This document shows, piece after piece, positions 1 through 13,680 of a stretch of DNA of 64,000 bases (position 1 is its first letter; every line of letters begins with the position of its first letter). Origin of the DNA: Crossaster papposus. Taxonomy: Eukaryota > Echinodermata > Asteroidea > Velatida > Solasteridae. A program made the position numbers and the translations under genes. The stretch spans positions 992,001 to 1,056,000 of the forward strand of contig JBAIAA010000524.1 of the NCBI GenBank assembly GCA_037893245.1. The letters are read 5' to 3'. The notes below the pieces were generated by a model. The model ran no database searches. It saw only the letters and a program-made list of their open reading frames with translations, and was not told where the DNA came from.

Positions 1-1080
1 AATAATACAAAACAAAATTAACTAGGTCAATTATATCAATGAGCTTTAGGAATCGACCTTTGTCTCTTCAACAGACTGGCAAAACAATTAGGCACACATG
101 ATGACACACTTCAAAGTAAAATATTATAACCTGGTGTTGGTGTATGGTTTCTGAGAGGTTCGAGATAATAATCTGCAGTTAAAGGGGAGTTTATGGGGAA
201 AATTTTTGCCAATTTCAGAGCGGGGAAACTGTGACATGGTTTTGCACGATATTCGCAAGTTGTACTTAATTAAATACGCCATGTGCCCGTTTAGCAAAAA
301 CAAAACATGTGAAATTCTGTAAAGTTGCAGGATAGGCCGTATATTCCTGACTAATGACATCACTGTAACGACGCCATGTTTGGGTACCAACACCAGCAAA
401 ACCAAAGTTGTTTTTATTTATCTAAAAATTTATTTTTGGAAAATGTAATTATCGACATGTTCGAATATAATAAGCTAAGGATGAATTATCTAGACTTTAC
501 CCCCAAAATGCCGCAGTTAATTACAATGCCCTCTTTGCGCGAGATTACGGCCTATTGTTTTTTCATTACTTTAGGTAGTATACGCACGCATTTTGGGCTC
601 AGTCCTTCGACCAATACTAGGGTTACTATTATGCCCGTGTAATATTTATACGCGGCTGGTAGTGCCACCCAAAACGGCTTCTAATTATTTTGTATTCTAA
701 TTATTTTTATTCGCCGGTTTAGAGTCGATAGGGAGCATTATTATGATGCATATATTTGGTGTCGTTGACACCGTAAATTGAGTCTAGCAACAGTAGACTT
801 CGACACGCCACACTATAGTGTTCTTCCTCATTCAAATCGATCAACCCAAGGCAAGGCGATTCGTGAAGGGTGTTAATGAATGAAATTACTCAGCCACAGT
901 CGGCGCGACGGCCCAGAAACACACATAAATCAATATTTAATTGCGAGACTATATATTACAACGCGGGGAGGTCGTTGGTTTCATTTCCTTAGATTGGCAT
1001 ATATATTTTTTCCAGAGATTTTCTGAAATTTCCTTTTGTTTTCCTTTAAATAAATGGCATCTGAATTCACAAAAAGAATA

Positions 1081-1314
1081 GACGATGTTCCCTCTGACGT
1101 CACGTGTTTATATCTGTATTCAAAATGTGCCCGGCAGTGATGCGCACCCATCGTGTTTTACATGAAATTTGCTTAAAGAGTGACGTCGCAGGTCAGATCG
1201 CCTTTGAATTATGTGACCTCTGATGTCATCTCTTAACCAAATTTATGTAAAACAAGATTCGTGCGCATATTGACGGGCACATTTGAATACAGATGTAAAC
1301 AGAGGCACATCGTC
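1081..1314. mobile_element. Palindromic MITE-like element, copy 1 (TA-flanked)
   Basis: Long imperfect terminal inverted repeats, starting GACGATGT and ending in its complement CATCGTC, cover most of the 234 bp, so the element could fold into one hairpin. TA flanks both ends, which suggests a Tc1/mariner-type target duplication. A second copy lies at 39374-39594. No coding capacity. Confidence 0.8.
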
Positions 1315-4300
1315 TATACCCAGTGTGTCTTTCCGGAAATCGTTTATTTTTGCTCGGAAATGTACTCCTTTTAAAAGGAAAATGGACGGTGCCGTGCCAA
1401 GCGGTGCTTAGTATAGGGCTCAATTTCACGTCGCTGCTTAACAATAAGCGGAAAAGTGGTGCTATAACCTTAACTTGATTTGGCAAAACAGCTATTTCTA
1501 TACCTTAGAAAGACGATGTCATGTACATTTTGACCTTTGGTTTATCAAATAAAATGCCAGAGTTTCTTAATTTAAATATTTGACATATATAGGCCTTAAT
1601 GTCATCAATAACGACAGATGCGAAATACAACAATGCAACGTGTCTCGTCAGTCAGGGAAGCGTCACGGAGCGCCGTGAAAGGTGGGAATTAATCATCGAG
1701 TGATTCGTAAGGGAAACAGCTTAAGGCCTGGCGTCGTTCAGCGTGCATCAAACAATAAAATGTATTAGTGTCAATGTCAATCGAACATAATAGTAGTGGA
1801 AGGACGCCATGCTTTGCATGCTTCGTCAAAGGCTTACCGCGCATGAGCAAGCCCGTTTTCAATTAAATATCGAAGCCGATTTCGCCGGCCTGGAAATTAC
1901 AAGGAGGTAATTCACAGCGTGTAGTTCGTGTCAAAGGAGTCCATTGGGGCCGTTGGTGTAATATTATATAACGGGCAGTGTCTTGGACCTGAAAATTATC
2001 TTTAACAATTTGATGTTCTGGTAACAACTTCTCAAACCATATTGCAACTCTAACCACATCGTGTGGTTCGTAATTTGATTATCGGATTCACTTTGCACCA
2101 GGTTTCGGATAGTGTCTTGCCATTCAGCGAAGTGGACACCACAAAGTCCATAGTCAGTTGTCACTGCAGCATAATGGTCACAGGTAAAATGTGAATTCTG
2201 CAGCCAGATAATTATTCCCGTAGCTACTCTAATAAAACACACAGAAAAATATGTGGTTTTCAAGAAGAAAATTTACCACTATTTTAACAGCTAGTTGACA
2301 CCACAAAGTATATTTGTACAATTTCGAAACTACAGCTTTAAATAAAAATTAGGGTTAAATTTGTTTAAGTGAATTCGACACTCAACTACGTGAAATCGTC
2401 CAATAATCATGGGGTCAATGCGGCAGTTACCCCTCCTTCCGGCTTCAAGTTTGCTCGGGAGTTCTGATTCACATGCCCGTGTAATAAAACGTAATGTGCA
2501 CGCCGGTCAAGTTGACGTGCGAGAGTCACGCCAGACCGTCGAACCTTGGGAACAATCTTGGGCAAATCTTATAAGACGACAGCGGCGCAAAGACGTCCTC
2601 CGCAGGCAATGGGCCGTGAGGAGCCAAGGTTGTAATTATTATGTTTTCCCAAACGACTTCTTAATAGGGTATACACTAGAAGAACAAATCGGTCTTTAAA
2701 AAACCCCCAGTAACGTCGAGGTTACGATTACGAACCTATAACCTCGGGCCAATTCCAGATAACGGAATACTAGGCTGAAAATGATAATTATTGCATTATT
2801 ATTATTATTAACGCGTCGTATATGGCGACTCTGCGCCGTTCTTCTTGTTCTTGTTGTTTTTCGCCTTGTGTCAAATTCGACATCCGTATAAACCAAAGCT
2901 ACACGACGGTGTCGCTTTGATTGTAGCCAAACAGTGCTTGACACATTATTATGAAATAAACATGCTATAGAGAAAATTGTCGGCGGTATTGTGCATTTTG
3001 AACTAGCCCACTACACAACGCGGCTCCTGTACGAACTCATGCTTGGTAAAAGAATGTATAGATGGCGTTCAATAATCTATTCACACAGATGTCGTTTGGG
3101 GGAAATAATAATTCACAGCTAAACAACCCTCAGCCCCTTCAAGTCGTGGTATTCACATTAATAGACTAGGCCTACATCTGTTTCTCTCATAGTCTTTGCC
3201 AAACACGAATGCCTTCGATTGTACACGTCGCGTATTATTGTTAGGACTTGTTACATTGGATAACATGGTCCTTGGATTCAGATTTGAGTGAGAGCCTATT
3301 GTTATAGGTATCCCAATGTTCTATTGGTTGTGGGGATTATAGCCCTATATGCTGGGTGAGGATAACTTCCCAAGCAATTTTTTCTTGCGATTGGTGTTGA
3401 CGTCTTTGTGCTTACTCCCAAGAACGTCTTTTAATTCATTAAACTTTTCTGCTATATATAACTATAAGTTTTTTGGATCACTATGATTGGCTTTATGTTT
3501 TTTACTGTTACCATGTTTACCTTCCACATCGCCGTGCTTGTGTAGATTTTTATGCACACATAATTATGCATCATTTATCAGATTTACTGTTGTTCCTAAA
3601 ACTAAAAGTCATTCGACCCATCCAAAACATCACCATACCCTATTGACATGCAAATTCACATTTTCATTATTTTTTTATATTTTTTTGTGTGACAAATTAT
3701 GGCAACTAGCTGGCAACATTGTTGGCAAGGTTTAATGCATACAAAATTTGTTGGTAACCACGGAGCAGCAAACCACGGATTTATCAGGCTGCTTATAAGG
3801 CCTAAGTTGGCAAGTTAAGTTAGCAGGCTTTTATGAATATCGGCCCTGGTACTGTGTATATAGGATTTAAATTCCAAGGTAAAAGCCTAGAGGACGGCCA
3901 GGAAACGGCTGCCGTTTGTTTTTCTTTTTATACGGGACATCCGATATTACAAGGTGTTCGTCAGTTCACGCACCGGTGACTCCCGAGTGAGGTACGGAGG
4001 GTTTGGAGCGATATTGCCGCCTGATATTGCCGCACTGAGACGCTGATGACAGCCCGTCGAATCCCTAATTTTTTCGGTAGCATTGCAAGGCCGTCTTGTA
4101 CAAATAATGATGCCTGGAGCACGCGAAAGTTTAAAATTCAGCTGGAAATCATACAATAATTTCCTCCTTTTTTTAGGCTGGTAACTTGGATTATGTTGAA
4201 TAGCAGAGCGCAGCAGTTAAGAAAATCGAAAAAAATCTTAAGCACATTCAAGTTTAGTTTTATGAAATAAAATAGGCTAAGAGTTGCACCCTAAGTAAAT

Positions 4301-4938
4301 TTCACATTCATAGTTCAGTCAATATTTCAACAGTAACATTTGTATTTTATTTTGTTGAAGTATATTTTCGATTCCGTTGGTGCATGCTAGGCGCATTTGA
4401 TTCAATTTCATAGATTTAAAGAATTAAATATTAATTTCCTACCTTTAAGACGTTTATTTAGGTACGGTTTCACTAATTGCCGTATTTAATGAGTTTAAAT
4501 CTGCATTTGGTATCGTTTCAAGCAGCCAAAGCCTATAAGACAGGTGCTTGACAACTAACCTAATGAAAATGTAATCTCAGTGAATGCTATCCGGTTCGTA
4601 AGTGTGACGTCACTTCAACTCGACGCTCACTTCACACTAAACCTTGACCAAGGCTATCAATTAGCTTGTCCTATCATATAAAGCAATTTATTGGACGAAG
4701 AGCACCCCCCCCCCCCCCCCTCCTTCTTTGTGGTGGTCATTGTGCTTGCGGAATGTTGTTGTTTCTTTTAATGTTTTTAGGGGGGTGGGTTAGGTAACAA
4801 TAGTCTAGGGAGTGTATAGGTATGTGGGACTAAGGGGGAGTCGCTCGATCCCATATCTTGCTGGGTTTATGTTCCATGAGGGAGCGAGCGGCCGCTACAG
4901 AATGTACAGCTAGGTGTCTACGGTGGCCCACAAATTAC

Positions 4939-5043
4939 TGTCACGGCAAAAGAAAAAGCCGCACGGCAAAAGCAAAAAGGTCACGGCAGAAGCAAAAAGG
5001 TTACGGTAAAAGCAAAAAAGTCACGGCAAAAGCAAAAATCTCA
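4939..5043. repeat. 20-bp minisatellite, about 5 copies
   Basis: Five tandem units close to TCACGGCAAAAGCAAAAAGG, with point differences. The Lys-rich reading frame across it is a by-product of the repeat. A 16-base C-run lies upstream at 4705-4720. Confidence 0.85.
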
Positions 5044-7789
5044 CAATAACATTTTCAACAATGGTCAGATACTCCAGGTATACTCCAGCTTTAAATCTAT
5101 TTACATGTACACAATGAATCATTTTTATAACCTTGCTGTGGATAAAACACGATAGTTGTGAGAACAAATACACGACATCTATTAAACTAAGAAGTCGTCA
5201 CCGTATGTGATGTTTAATTTACATTCGGCGCCAATGGAAATAAGCGCGGGAAATGGGATGGCGGGTTTAGTTTGTAATGATGTATAACACATTAATGATG
5301 TAACACATTAAAACAACGATCGGAAAGCCGAGACAAAACAGAACATAATCAATAACGTGTACTGGTCATTTTATGAACGGTATAGCACCGGCTACTTAAT
5401 AATAATAATTATCAGTGACTTGCTTTGGGCACTCGGCGGCAAGTGTAACGTAATGTTTTATTAGATAGACCTATATTGGGAATCGTTCTATCTTATCACA
5501 AAAGGAGCGCCTGCGAATTGTCTTCATAAACCAATATTCAGCTACGATTCGGGCTATTCCCAGATAGGTCACTTCGTGAAACGGAAACTCGATTTCTCCG
5601 TTGCCGATTGATAGTGATCTATATGTGGGCGCGCGAAGACCCCTTTGCGTAAAGTCTATGGAGCTTCGTTGTAATATGTTGGTTTTGTTATATTAATTTT
5701 ATTGTAATTACAGATTAATAAGCTCTTACAAAGTAAAACGCTACAATAGCTTAAGAAAATTACAAAATTAATTCCCATACACTTAGGGTGCACACTCATA
5801 AACTCACTTTAAATGTGTATTTTTGTATTCCGTTGCTTTCATTCCTATGTTACAAACATGCATTCGTTCAGCCACCAAACGAAATGTACACGGTGCCATT
5901 GTTACTGACAACACTAAATACTTGTCCCGATTAACTTAACTACAAATGAAAATTACAGGGACCGCATCAAGTCCAGATACCAGACTGGATTATTAGTCAT
6001 TTTGTGGAAACATGATGTAGCTTTGTTTATGCGTTTCACGATATGACCTATCTCGATGCGTCAGTTTGTGAAACGATAATTTTGCAGAGATAGGTCAACA
6101 TTTTTAATTAGGTGAATTAGCTTAATTAGCTAACTATGAATTTGAAATTTGGAGAAAATATAGATTTCATTATGAATAACTATATGCTAGAACCCAAATT
6201 CGTCAAAAATTCAGATAGGTTAGTGGTATACGATCGACAAAATTATATGAGAATGTATCCCAAGGTATAATTTTTGGTAATGTAAACACTCCTGGTATAG
6301 TATATATCGAAAACGAAGTACAACAGCAGATTAAAAAGCTATTTTCAGTACCATCCGACCAGAAAAACAAGTTTGAATAGAAAGATAATCTTTCTAGATG
6401 AAAAATTATACCAAAATCACAATCGGTCCAGTAGTTTTATCTGGAACAAGGTCAGGGGTCAGTTGGACTGGTGACCAACAGACGGGAGACAGCAATGTAA
6501 AGGCTATTATTATGCTAATACCGTCGTATACCAAACCATAACTATTCTTAATTAAACCGTCGGACATGGTTAATCGGGTATGAAGATCCACGGAGCTCGC
6601 AATCCATCATGGCACATAGTCAGGAATGACAGTTAATTACAGTATACAGGAGGTTTATAGGGTGTGGGAAGGGAGTACTAAATAAAATTCGCCAAGTTTG
6701 GCTAAATAAACTAATGTTGTTAGTATAAGAAAAAAATATCAACATACTGATCCCACAGCAAATGTAACCTAATTGTGTGACCGAATCTTTCGAAATGAGT
6801 CCAAAGAACAAGTTTCCAGTTATTCGTTTTTCACATACAAGAGAAAGCACGTCATCTTCATGTTGGTATATCACTGCGGTTGGCATCTTATACAGATCCG
6901 TTATTTGGGTGAAAGGGTTGACTGTTTCCAATGATCGTCGCCCATAAATATACATCAGGCTCTTATAGGACAGTTTGGCAATGTCTTCTAACCCATCATT
7001 GAGGGTATTTGTTAAGGGGATTCTGTAAATATGGTCAAGTTAATTGTGTTTACTGTGCATTCATATAGGTCAAATTAATATCACAAACACTCAAAACATA
7101 CCGTTATTCCTTAAACAGTACCAAACCAGGCTATGTCTATAGACACTGCATGGTGTGTGCGTGGTGTATTATTTTTATTGAGAATTGACTCCCGTTGCAG
7201 GAATCGATTTCTAGGTACAGCGTAACAGTATTGTATTGTGGCATCTGCAGTATTTCACGTAAGAACTTCACAGCGATTATGTCAAAATTATGAAACACAT
7301 TGCAGCGGTATCGATCCCACTAGCCCGCGGGGCGCGTGGCTTGTTCCGGCTTTTAATAATTTGTACACGCGCGACAGGAGACGGATTTTTATTCAACCGT
7401 GTATATTGTTACCGGTTGTAAATGTGCGAAATGAATTTATTTGGTGGGCATTAAGGAAATTGGCAAGAAGTGAGACAGAATCTGTCGTGTTTAAATTGGA
7501 CTTTATAATGGAAAGTGACACTGACAAGTTTAGAGCTAAAACCATTCTGGCAGTTTGAGAATGACTGCCCACGCGGAACTTGACGTGAAAGATTAAGTGT
7601 GACATTGGAGATAACATGTTTTGGCATTTAAACAACTCTTGACTGGGCAGAAGGAATGACTTTCTGAGTGAAATGCACGCACGAAAATTGGAAAGCAAGA
7701 GGATTTGTCGCGTTAGATACAACACAGATACCAAAATGGATGACTGCGTTTTGGGCATTGTCTATACAAACTGAGCGAATGTGCATTTC

Positions 7790-8106
7790 AGGTGGAAAGG
7801 GTGAATTTAGGGGGTTGTTTTTTATAGTAAACGTCGTTTAACTGACCTGTCCGAATTTTAAAAATCATGGATGCTGAAAAAAGCAAGAAAAACGGCTTTC
7901 GTTTTCAACCGGCGTCGGGCAGTTTTCCTTAAGTTGTTCTTTGAATTTTTGTTTATAAAATTTAATTGTTCGTAACAATTACAGGATATCTAGCGCAATC
8001 ATTTTGCTGGATGCCTACAATCATTATTTACTCTCAAATAAGTAAGATATTGCTTGATAATTCTGTAGTAACGTTTTTCGATATCTGCAAATGGTGTATC
8101 CTGCCT
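7790..8106 (+). mobile_element. TTAA-flanked repeat family 'AGGTGG', copy at 8 kb
   Basis: It shares TAAAATTYAATT, ACAATTACAGGATATCT, TGCTGGATGCCT and a 3' end GGTGTATCCTGCC-TTTAA with copies at 34.9-35.2 kb, 49.5-49.65 kb and (inverted) 37.39-37.55 kb; a 5' half is at 32.55-32.72 kb. Comparing the 5' end near 32554 (AGGTGGGATACACCATT) with the 3' end at 35195 shows terminal inverted repeats next to TTAA. Confidence 0.65.
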
Positions 8107-8889
8107 TTAAACATAGATGGACAGACTCTCCTGACGTATCCTGTTAGCTGTCAAAAACGATAGGGCACTCGACGCTTTTTATCTCGCAAGAGTGTTTGTT
8201 TTGTGGAAATTCATAAAAGCCTTCGAATTTCAAGTTCCTGCTAAAATAAAATATCGCCGTCATCTCATAAGAGTATGCGAGTGTTCTTCCACTCCGGATG
8301 GGAGCGAAGATAGCGTGAAATCCGACCACAATAACGCCACTTGACTCTGACGGTCTCTGTAAGGCGATTCATTCTCATAATCCCCTTCGCTCGTTACATA
8401 GATGGTGTCTAAACCTATACGGGGTATTTTTTAAGACTGTTTTAATATTTCAGTAGGTATTTCATGAGCGAAGTTATCAACTACAGCTTCGCACACACTG
8501 CATTTTCTTCTCCACTTGAAATGAAAGATGTCACCATTTAAATAATATCGGGAAATGAATGTCAACTTTGGAAAAATGTGGCAGACGCAGATGAGTAAAC
8601 TTAACAACCCTTCGTATATACTAATTGGTAAGCACAGGCAATTGTTGTAAAGTGTCTTGCTCAAAAACACACATTTCCCTGACAAAATGGTCGGGCAACG
8701 TATAACCACGGGGCCAGGGCGCTCCGTCATTCCCTTCAAGAGGACATGTAGGCCTATACCTATAACAAATTTAACTCTATACATAATGTTCAATGTATAG
8801 AATCTATTATACGCTCTGTGTAGCTTCTGGTGTTGTGAATATTTAGTCATTATTATTTCAGTAAGACAAGTATAATCTGTCTGGAAACA

Positions 8890-9140
8890 AGTATCGATTC
8901 TCAGTTGTTTACTTATCCTATATTTCAAACATCTGATAGAAAGGAAACCAACCTAATGTCTTGTTGTTTGTTGTTTACATCAGACACGACGGTGCACGTA
9001 TACGTTTTTCCTGTCGTTTTTATTCAATGTTCGATACACGTTGTGCGTTTCCCAAATTGCACACGGCACTAATGCACACAAAGTGGTTTCTTACACGCTC
9101 GCAGACCACGTACTTGCGTAAAAAACGAAAGTGAAGATTT
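8890..9140 (+). mobile_element. Relic of the 25.3-kb TTAA-flanked element
   Basis: It shares TTGTTTACTTATCCTAT, ACACGACG, CGATACACGTTGTGCG and GCACTAATGCACACA-type blocks with 25300-25530 in the same order. Ends are eroded. Confidence 0.55.
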
Positions 9141-9661
9141 ACCTACGATTGATTCTAGATTTTATTTAGGCTCGTTTGGATCACTATTTCAACAATTCTT
9201 ATCAACGGTCATTTTAGATTTGTCTGTAAATGAAAATAACTCTTTCAAGTTATTTTTTTTTAAGTGGGTGTGCTAAAAAAACACATGTTTAGTCTCCTAT
9301 TTAGGTTAAAGTTTTACCCAATGACCGCCAAAAAAAAATTGTATAAATTGTCATCTTTGTACGAGTGCTTCGATTCCACGAGTCCATATATCTTTAATTT
9401 TCGAACGTGAGAAGCCAAGTTTCTGCACGATATTTCTCTTTAACGTCGTACAATTTTTCAATTTTTATATATTGAGAAGTTGGCAAGAATTTTACAAAGA
9501 CTTTTGGGGGATGATTTTCTTAAGAAGTTAATTACCAAAAATCATTTCACAAACTCTGACTTTTACACGCTAATTTTCCTATTCGAGGGGTCCTGAAGCG
9601 CGCCACCAAGAGTCACCTTTCAGGTTATATTCCTACCAAGGGACAAGATAGCATATTGGTA

Positions 9662-10105
9662 CAGGGGTGCGTTCCACTCCAGCGAACGTTGCCAACGTTG
9701 GCCAACGTTAGCGTTGTTCGCGTATAGTGGAACGCAATGTGCGCCAATTATGTTGGCGAACGTTAGCGAAAACGGCGAACGACATTCCGAGCTGTTCGCT
9801 GTTGGCCAGTGACGTATGTTAATGATGGCGAAGCGGTTAGCAGACGGCAGGGTTCTTTTCACGGTTTTGATTTACGTTTTATACTTTTCGTTATAAACGG
9901 TGGATTGTTTTGAGCATTCACAGGGATCTTTTAAAGAAAAAAAATAAGTTGGACAAAAAGCAGCGAACCAAACGATGTCACTTTCACTGGGCGCCGCCAT
10001 TTTAAAAACGTTGTTTTTTAAATATCGTTCCACTTCAACTAACGCCAACTCAAAACGTTGGCGAACGTTCGCGCAAACAGTTCGCCTAAGTGGAACGCAC
10101 CCCTG
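9662..10105. mobile_element. MITE-like element with CAGGGGTGCGTTCCACT termini
   Basis: Terminal inverted repeats CAGGGGTGCGTTCCACT and AGTGGAACGCACCCCTG (17 bp, perfect) bound 444 bp. Inside, GCGAACGTT/AACGTTGGC motifs recur in both orientations near each end. CAGGG ends recall hAT elements, but I see no clear 8-bp target duplication. A short frame across it is not a gene. Confidence 0.8.
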
Positions 10106-10952
10106 GTTTGCTACGTCAACGACCGGCTAATCAATGCACGATCGGGCTCGGTGGGAATTCATATACTATTCCAAGACACTCGTTGGTATACGCACTGATA
10201 TTTAGTTACATCGTAATTAATCACCTGCCATATATTCTTACAGCTTCGTGCTTATTTCCCAAAATGTGATACCAAAAACAGTTAAATGGAGTAACAAGAG
10301 ATATGTTTCATATAAAACAAAACAAAAATCGACGTTGCAAAAACTCTGCTCGGAAAAATACTACTTTCGTCACTCTTTTAATTGTACACTGTGTATTTAA
10401 CAATGTTGCATTTTTAAGATGATCACATCTACACTTGGTAAGGGAAAGTAAATCAGAAGTGCGTCTTGCCTTGCTACAAAAAGTTCGGTCTTACAGTCAA
10501 CGGTGTAATAGGATACATGCAAACTCGAGTGTGACACCAATAGACCAATCCAGTAGGCCGCACCACCCAAATTGACCAATCAAAGTGCATGGTTTTAAGG
10601 TTCGACAAGTACAAATTGTCGTCATTTTGTCCAATCAAATTTCTTCTCTTTAACATAGTTTCCCGCACACTGTTTGTTGATTTGTTTCACTGTACGTCAT
10701 AATTTCATTACCAGCCAGGTTTTAATCATTAACAAAATGGATACGCCATCATTTTCGCCAATATTTAGAATAACAAGTCTTGATAAGTAAAAACAGGTTA
10801 CCAGCCAAAACTCCATGTGCCTTACAAACCCAGCTTAATACCAGTCGCAAACAATAAACATCACCTGCCATGGCAGTATATTTTGTGCTTACATGTTTTA
10901 TAAAATTAGTTCCAGGTCGTTAAGCAAGTGGAAGGGGGGATTACCGCGGCTT

Positions 10953-11157
10953 TAGAGAGGTTTCGCACACAAACGGATACGCGTATACGCGTACGTTTAG
11001 CTATCCGTACGCGTTTTATATTCACGTGTAGCGAGCGAGATATCCGTGCCTTGTACACGGTTAGCGGATAGTGAAGAGCTGTGACGTCATATGTTTGCAA
11101 AAATTGATGACGTATCCGTTAAGCTAACCGTACCCGTTCGCAGGCGAAACCTCTCTA
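10953..11157. mobile_element. MITE-like element with TAGAGAGGTTTCGC termini
   Basis: Inverted ends TAGAGAGGTTTCGC and GCGAAACCTCTCTA (14 bp, perfect) around a 205-bp body rich in palindromic ATACGCGTA and TATCCGT blocks. No coding capacity. Confidence 0.78.
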
Positions 11158-13379
11158 TTAACGCGCCCAGCCAGGCCCACGAGCCTGTTTATGTATTGTT
11201 TAAAACCGGGTAAACGCATTTTTTATTCCTTTATTAATCACTGTGTGGAAAATCGTTCAGCTTTGTTTATTTACATTTCGAGAGGACAGATTAAAAAAAT
11301 GTCCAGATTTTAGAACAATCTTGCTTAAACAAATGCTACGCCACAAGTTTCGCTGTGAGTGGCGCCAATATTTGGAATAATCTGCCAGAACAATTAAATC
11401 TCATTAATTAAATCACACTAAAGCACATTTAAATCGGAGCTCCGTATAATGCCAGCCGTTAGATATTATGCCAATTGCGCTGATCGGAGTTATAACTTGG
11501 TTGCCACTGTAATGTGGAGCCAGATGGGAATTTCCCCTGCTTTTTTTAGCGGGTTTTAGCCCATCCCGTAAATTAGAATTGGCCTTAAACAGGACTGTAC
11601 TAAATTTAATGTACAGACATACCCAAGTATCAATGTTTTGTATTCCTGTAAATATCCCTAATTGTACATATTCTGTTTGTATTTTTGTGTAAAATGTTTG
11701 TATTATTGTTAGTTGCCAGTTTACGTTTTTGTTGATGAATTTTGATTATTGTTTTCTCCAAATTGTATTTAATGGTGTATGCAGGGCCCCAATGGAAATC
11801 TGTTTTTAAACTGTTTGGGCACAGTACGCTGGGTAAGGTAATGTAATACATAAATAAATAGACAAATTAATCAGACAACAGATGGCGCGTGTTCAGCATA
11901 TTACGCGCACCTGCGTTAAGGCTGGAAGTGTTTCACGCGTAAAATTAACATCGATATAGCACCTCGTTTGGGGCAGTGTATATCGTGCCAAAATGATACA
12001 GGTACAGGTGTATAACAGAAGCGCTGATTGGTCATCACCTGCAACAAAACAACATCTAAAGATCACATGCAGTTGTTTCGACCTTGTGATTCCTAGTGAA
12101 TCCAGTCAGCGCATTGCATGGTTAAGGCGTAACACCCCTTTAAGTCAATCCAGGCTGTGAACCTGATACAAATCATGCAGGATGTCTTTGCCATAGCGTG
12201 GCGATACAGCCTATGGGCAGATGATTATAATATCAATGGTACGTTGGTACATTATTAAATAATACATATGTTTATATCATTATTATGGGTAAGTTGATGG
12301 TTATAATAATGATGATTATGTTAAATCGCATTTGGTTAACAAAAAAATTTCGACATCAAAAGGGCGAACTGCACATTCAAAATAATCGTTCATATACCAA
12401 CCCGGCCATTGTGGTGATAAATGGTGACATTTCATAAATTTAGCCGTTTTAAATCGTTTATATGCCATCAATGTTGAGCTGCTTATGTTCACCAACGACC
12501 CCTCAAGATCCTAAACCAGTCTTTCCCTTTAGTTAACATGCTTTAAATAAAACAAATATAATGTTGTTCGGTTCAGGCGTAGGTTTAAATTCCACAATGG
12601 TAAAATATAATGTACGTTACTTACAAACTACAAAAATAAAGATAAACATTCATCGGCTTTAATCGATCGCCACGGAAAACATTTGTTTGTTTTGTAACTT
12701 CTTGAATATAGATCGTTTGCACTGTAGCCATAAAGTATGTGCTTCTGTTTTAACAACGACGTACATCTTCATTGTTAACCAGTTCACATCTCAAACGATT
12801 ATTAATCTATAGATCAATCAATCTATCTGAAATTATACACTGCACGTATACGGACGGGTTGAAGGCGTGGAATCTATTGTGGGCCTATATCTACCTACCT
12901 GAAACTGCATGTTTGCATGGATAAAACTCGGAATTACGGTTGCTTAGAAACACGTCGAACACAGAAACCTAGAGGGAATATCCGATGCAGAGGCTAATAA
13001 AACCCTAGCCCATTGTGGGCAGTACTTATAGGGTACCATTGGTATTCCCAGTGGGTTTAATCCATCAGACATTGTATGTAATCAGCTTATATCCACATGC
13101 TTCTGGAAACTCAATCGGACACTATAGTGCGCGGCATTAAGGTACTCGAACAGATGAGGCCGATATCGTCAAAATGCCAACCGTTGTTGTTATGAACAAT
13201 TCATTTCAATTATCAGGTATAACAACACAAACCAGTAATCTTTGGCAAAACAATGCATACCTGGCATAAAGTATAATGTTCTAGAACAAGTAATTCGTCC
13301 AGTCGGTATATATAGTGCATGCTTGCATCCTCCGAATTATACCAAGGGTGTTACATTGAATAACGTTATGTTAATGGTT

Positions 13380-13680
13380 CTTAAAGGGATCGTATACGTT
13401 TGGTAATTACTCCAAAAATTAATGGCAATAAAAAATTACTTGGTAAGAAGTACAGCAGCTTTGGATAATATAATGCATTTTTTGAAACTTTTTACTTCGA
13501 AGTACTGCGGTTATGAAAAAAGATATCACTTTTTTGAATCTGAGAAGCGTTACTGCAGTGACGTTTCTCAGATTGTGTATTCCAATGTAGATTATTTTTC
13601 CTGCGTGGACATAACCGCTCCAGATTTTCGGCAATATCTTAAAATCGCTACCACTTTTTGAAATGAAATTTTTACAGGTT
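13380..13680. repeat. Repeat-like block with 36-bp near-perfect palindrome
   Basis: Begins TTAAAGGGATCGTATACG. The core 13538-13573 is a loopless 18-bp inverted repeat with two mismatches, both of which would be G:U pairs in RNA. Overlapping open frames on both strands come from this symmetry. Probably a non-autonomous transposon, judged from style only. Confidence 0.5.

Larger units (their letters stand above)
1..9661. other. Gene-free stretch with scattered repeats
   Basis: I found no exon with recognisable protein similarity here. It holds the 1081-1314 element, the 4939 minisatellite, an AGGTGGRATACACC-family copy near 7790-8106 and a relic of the 25.3 kb element at ~8890-9140. If the RASD gene has a long intron, this may be intronic. 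Confidence 0.5.

Noticed and set aside
2409..2699. 96-residue Arg-rich open frame on the plus strand
   Set aside because: No recognisable family, no splice partners, and no support beyond being open. Treated as chance.
4939..5043. Regular short repeats that might suggest a CRISPR-like array
   Set aside because: The units are contiguous with no unique spacers and the DNA is eukaryotic. It is a minisatellite, as are the 30.8 and 37.8 kb arrays.
8431..8928. 165-residue open frame on the minus strand
   Set aside because: It overlaps a transposon relic region and reads as compositionally random with no motif. I also tested it as a possible RASD second exon, and it has no GTPase motifs.
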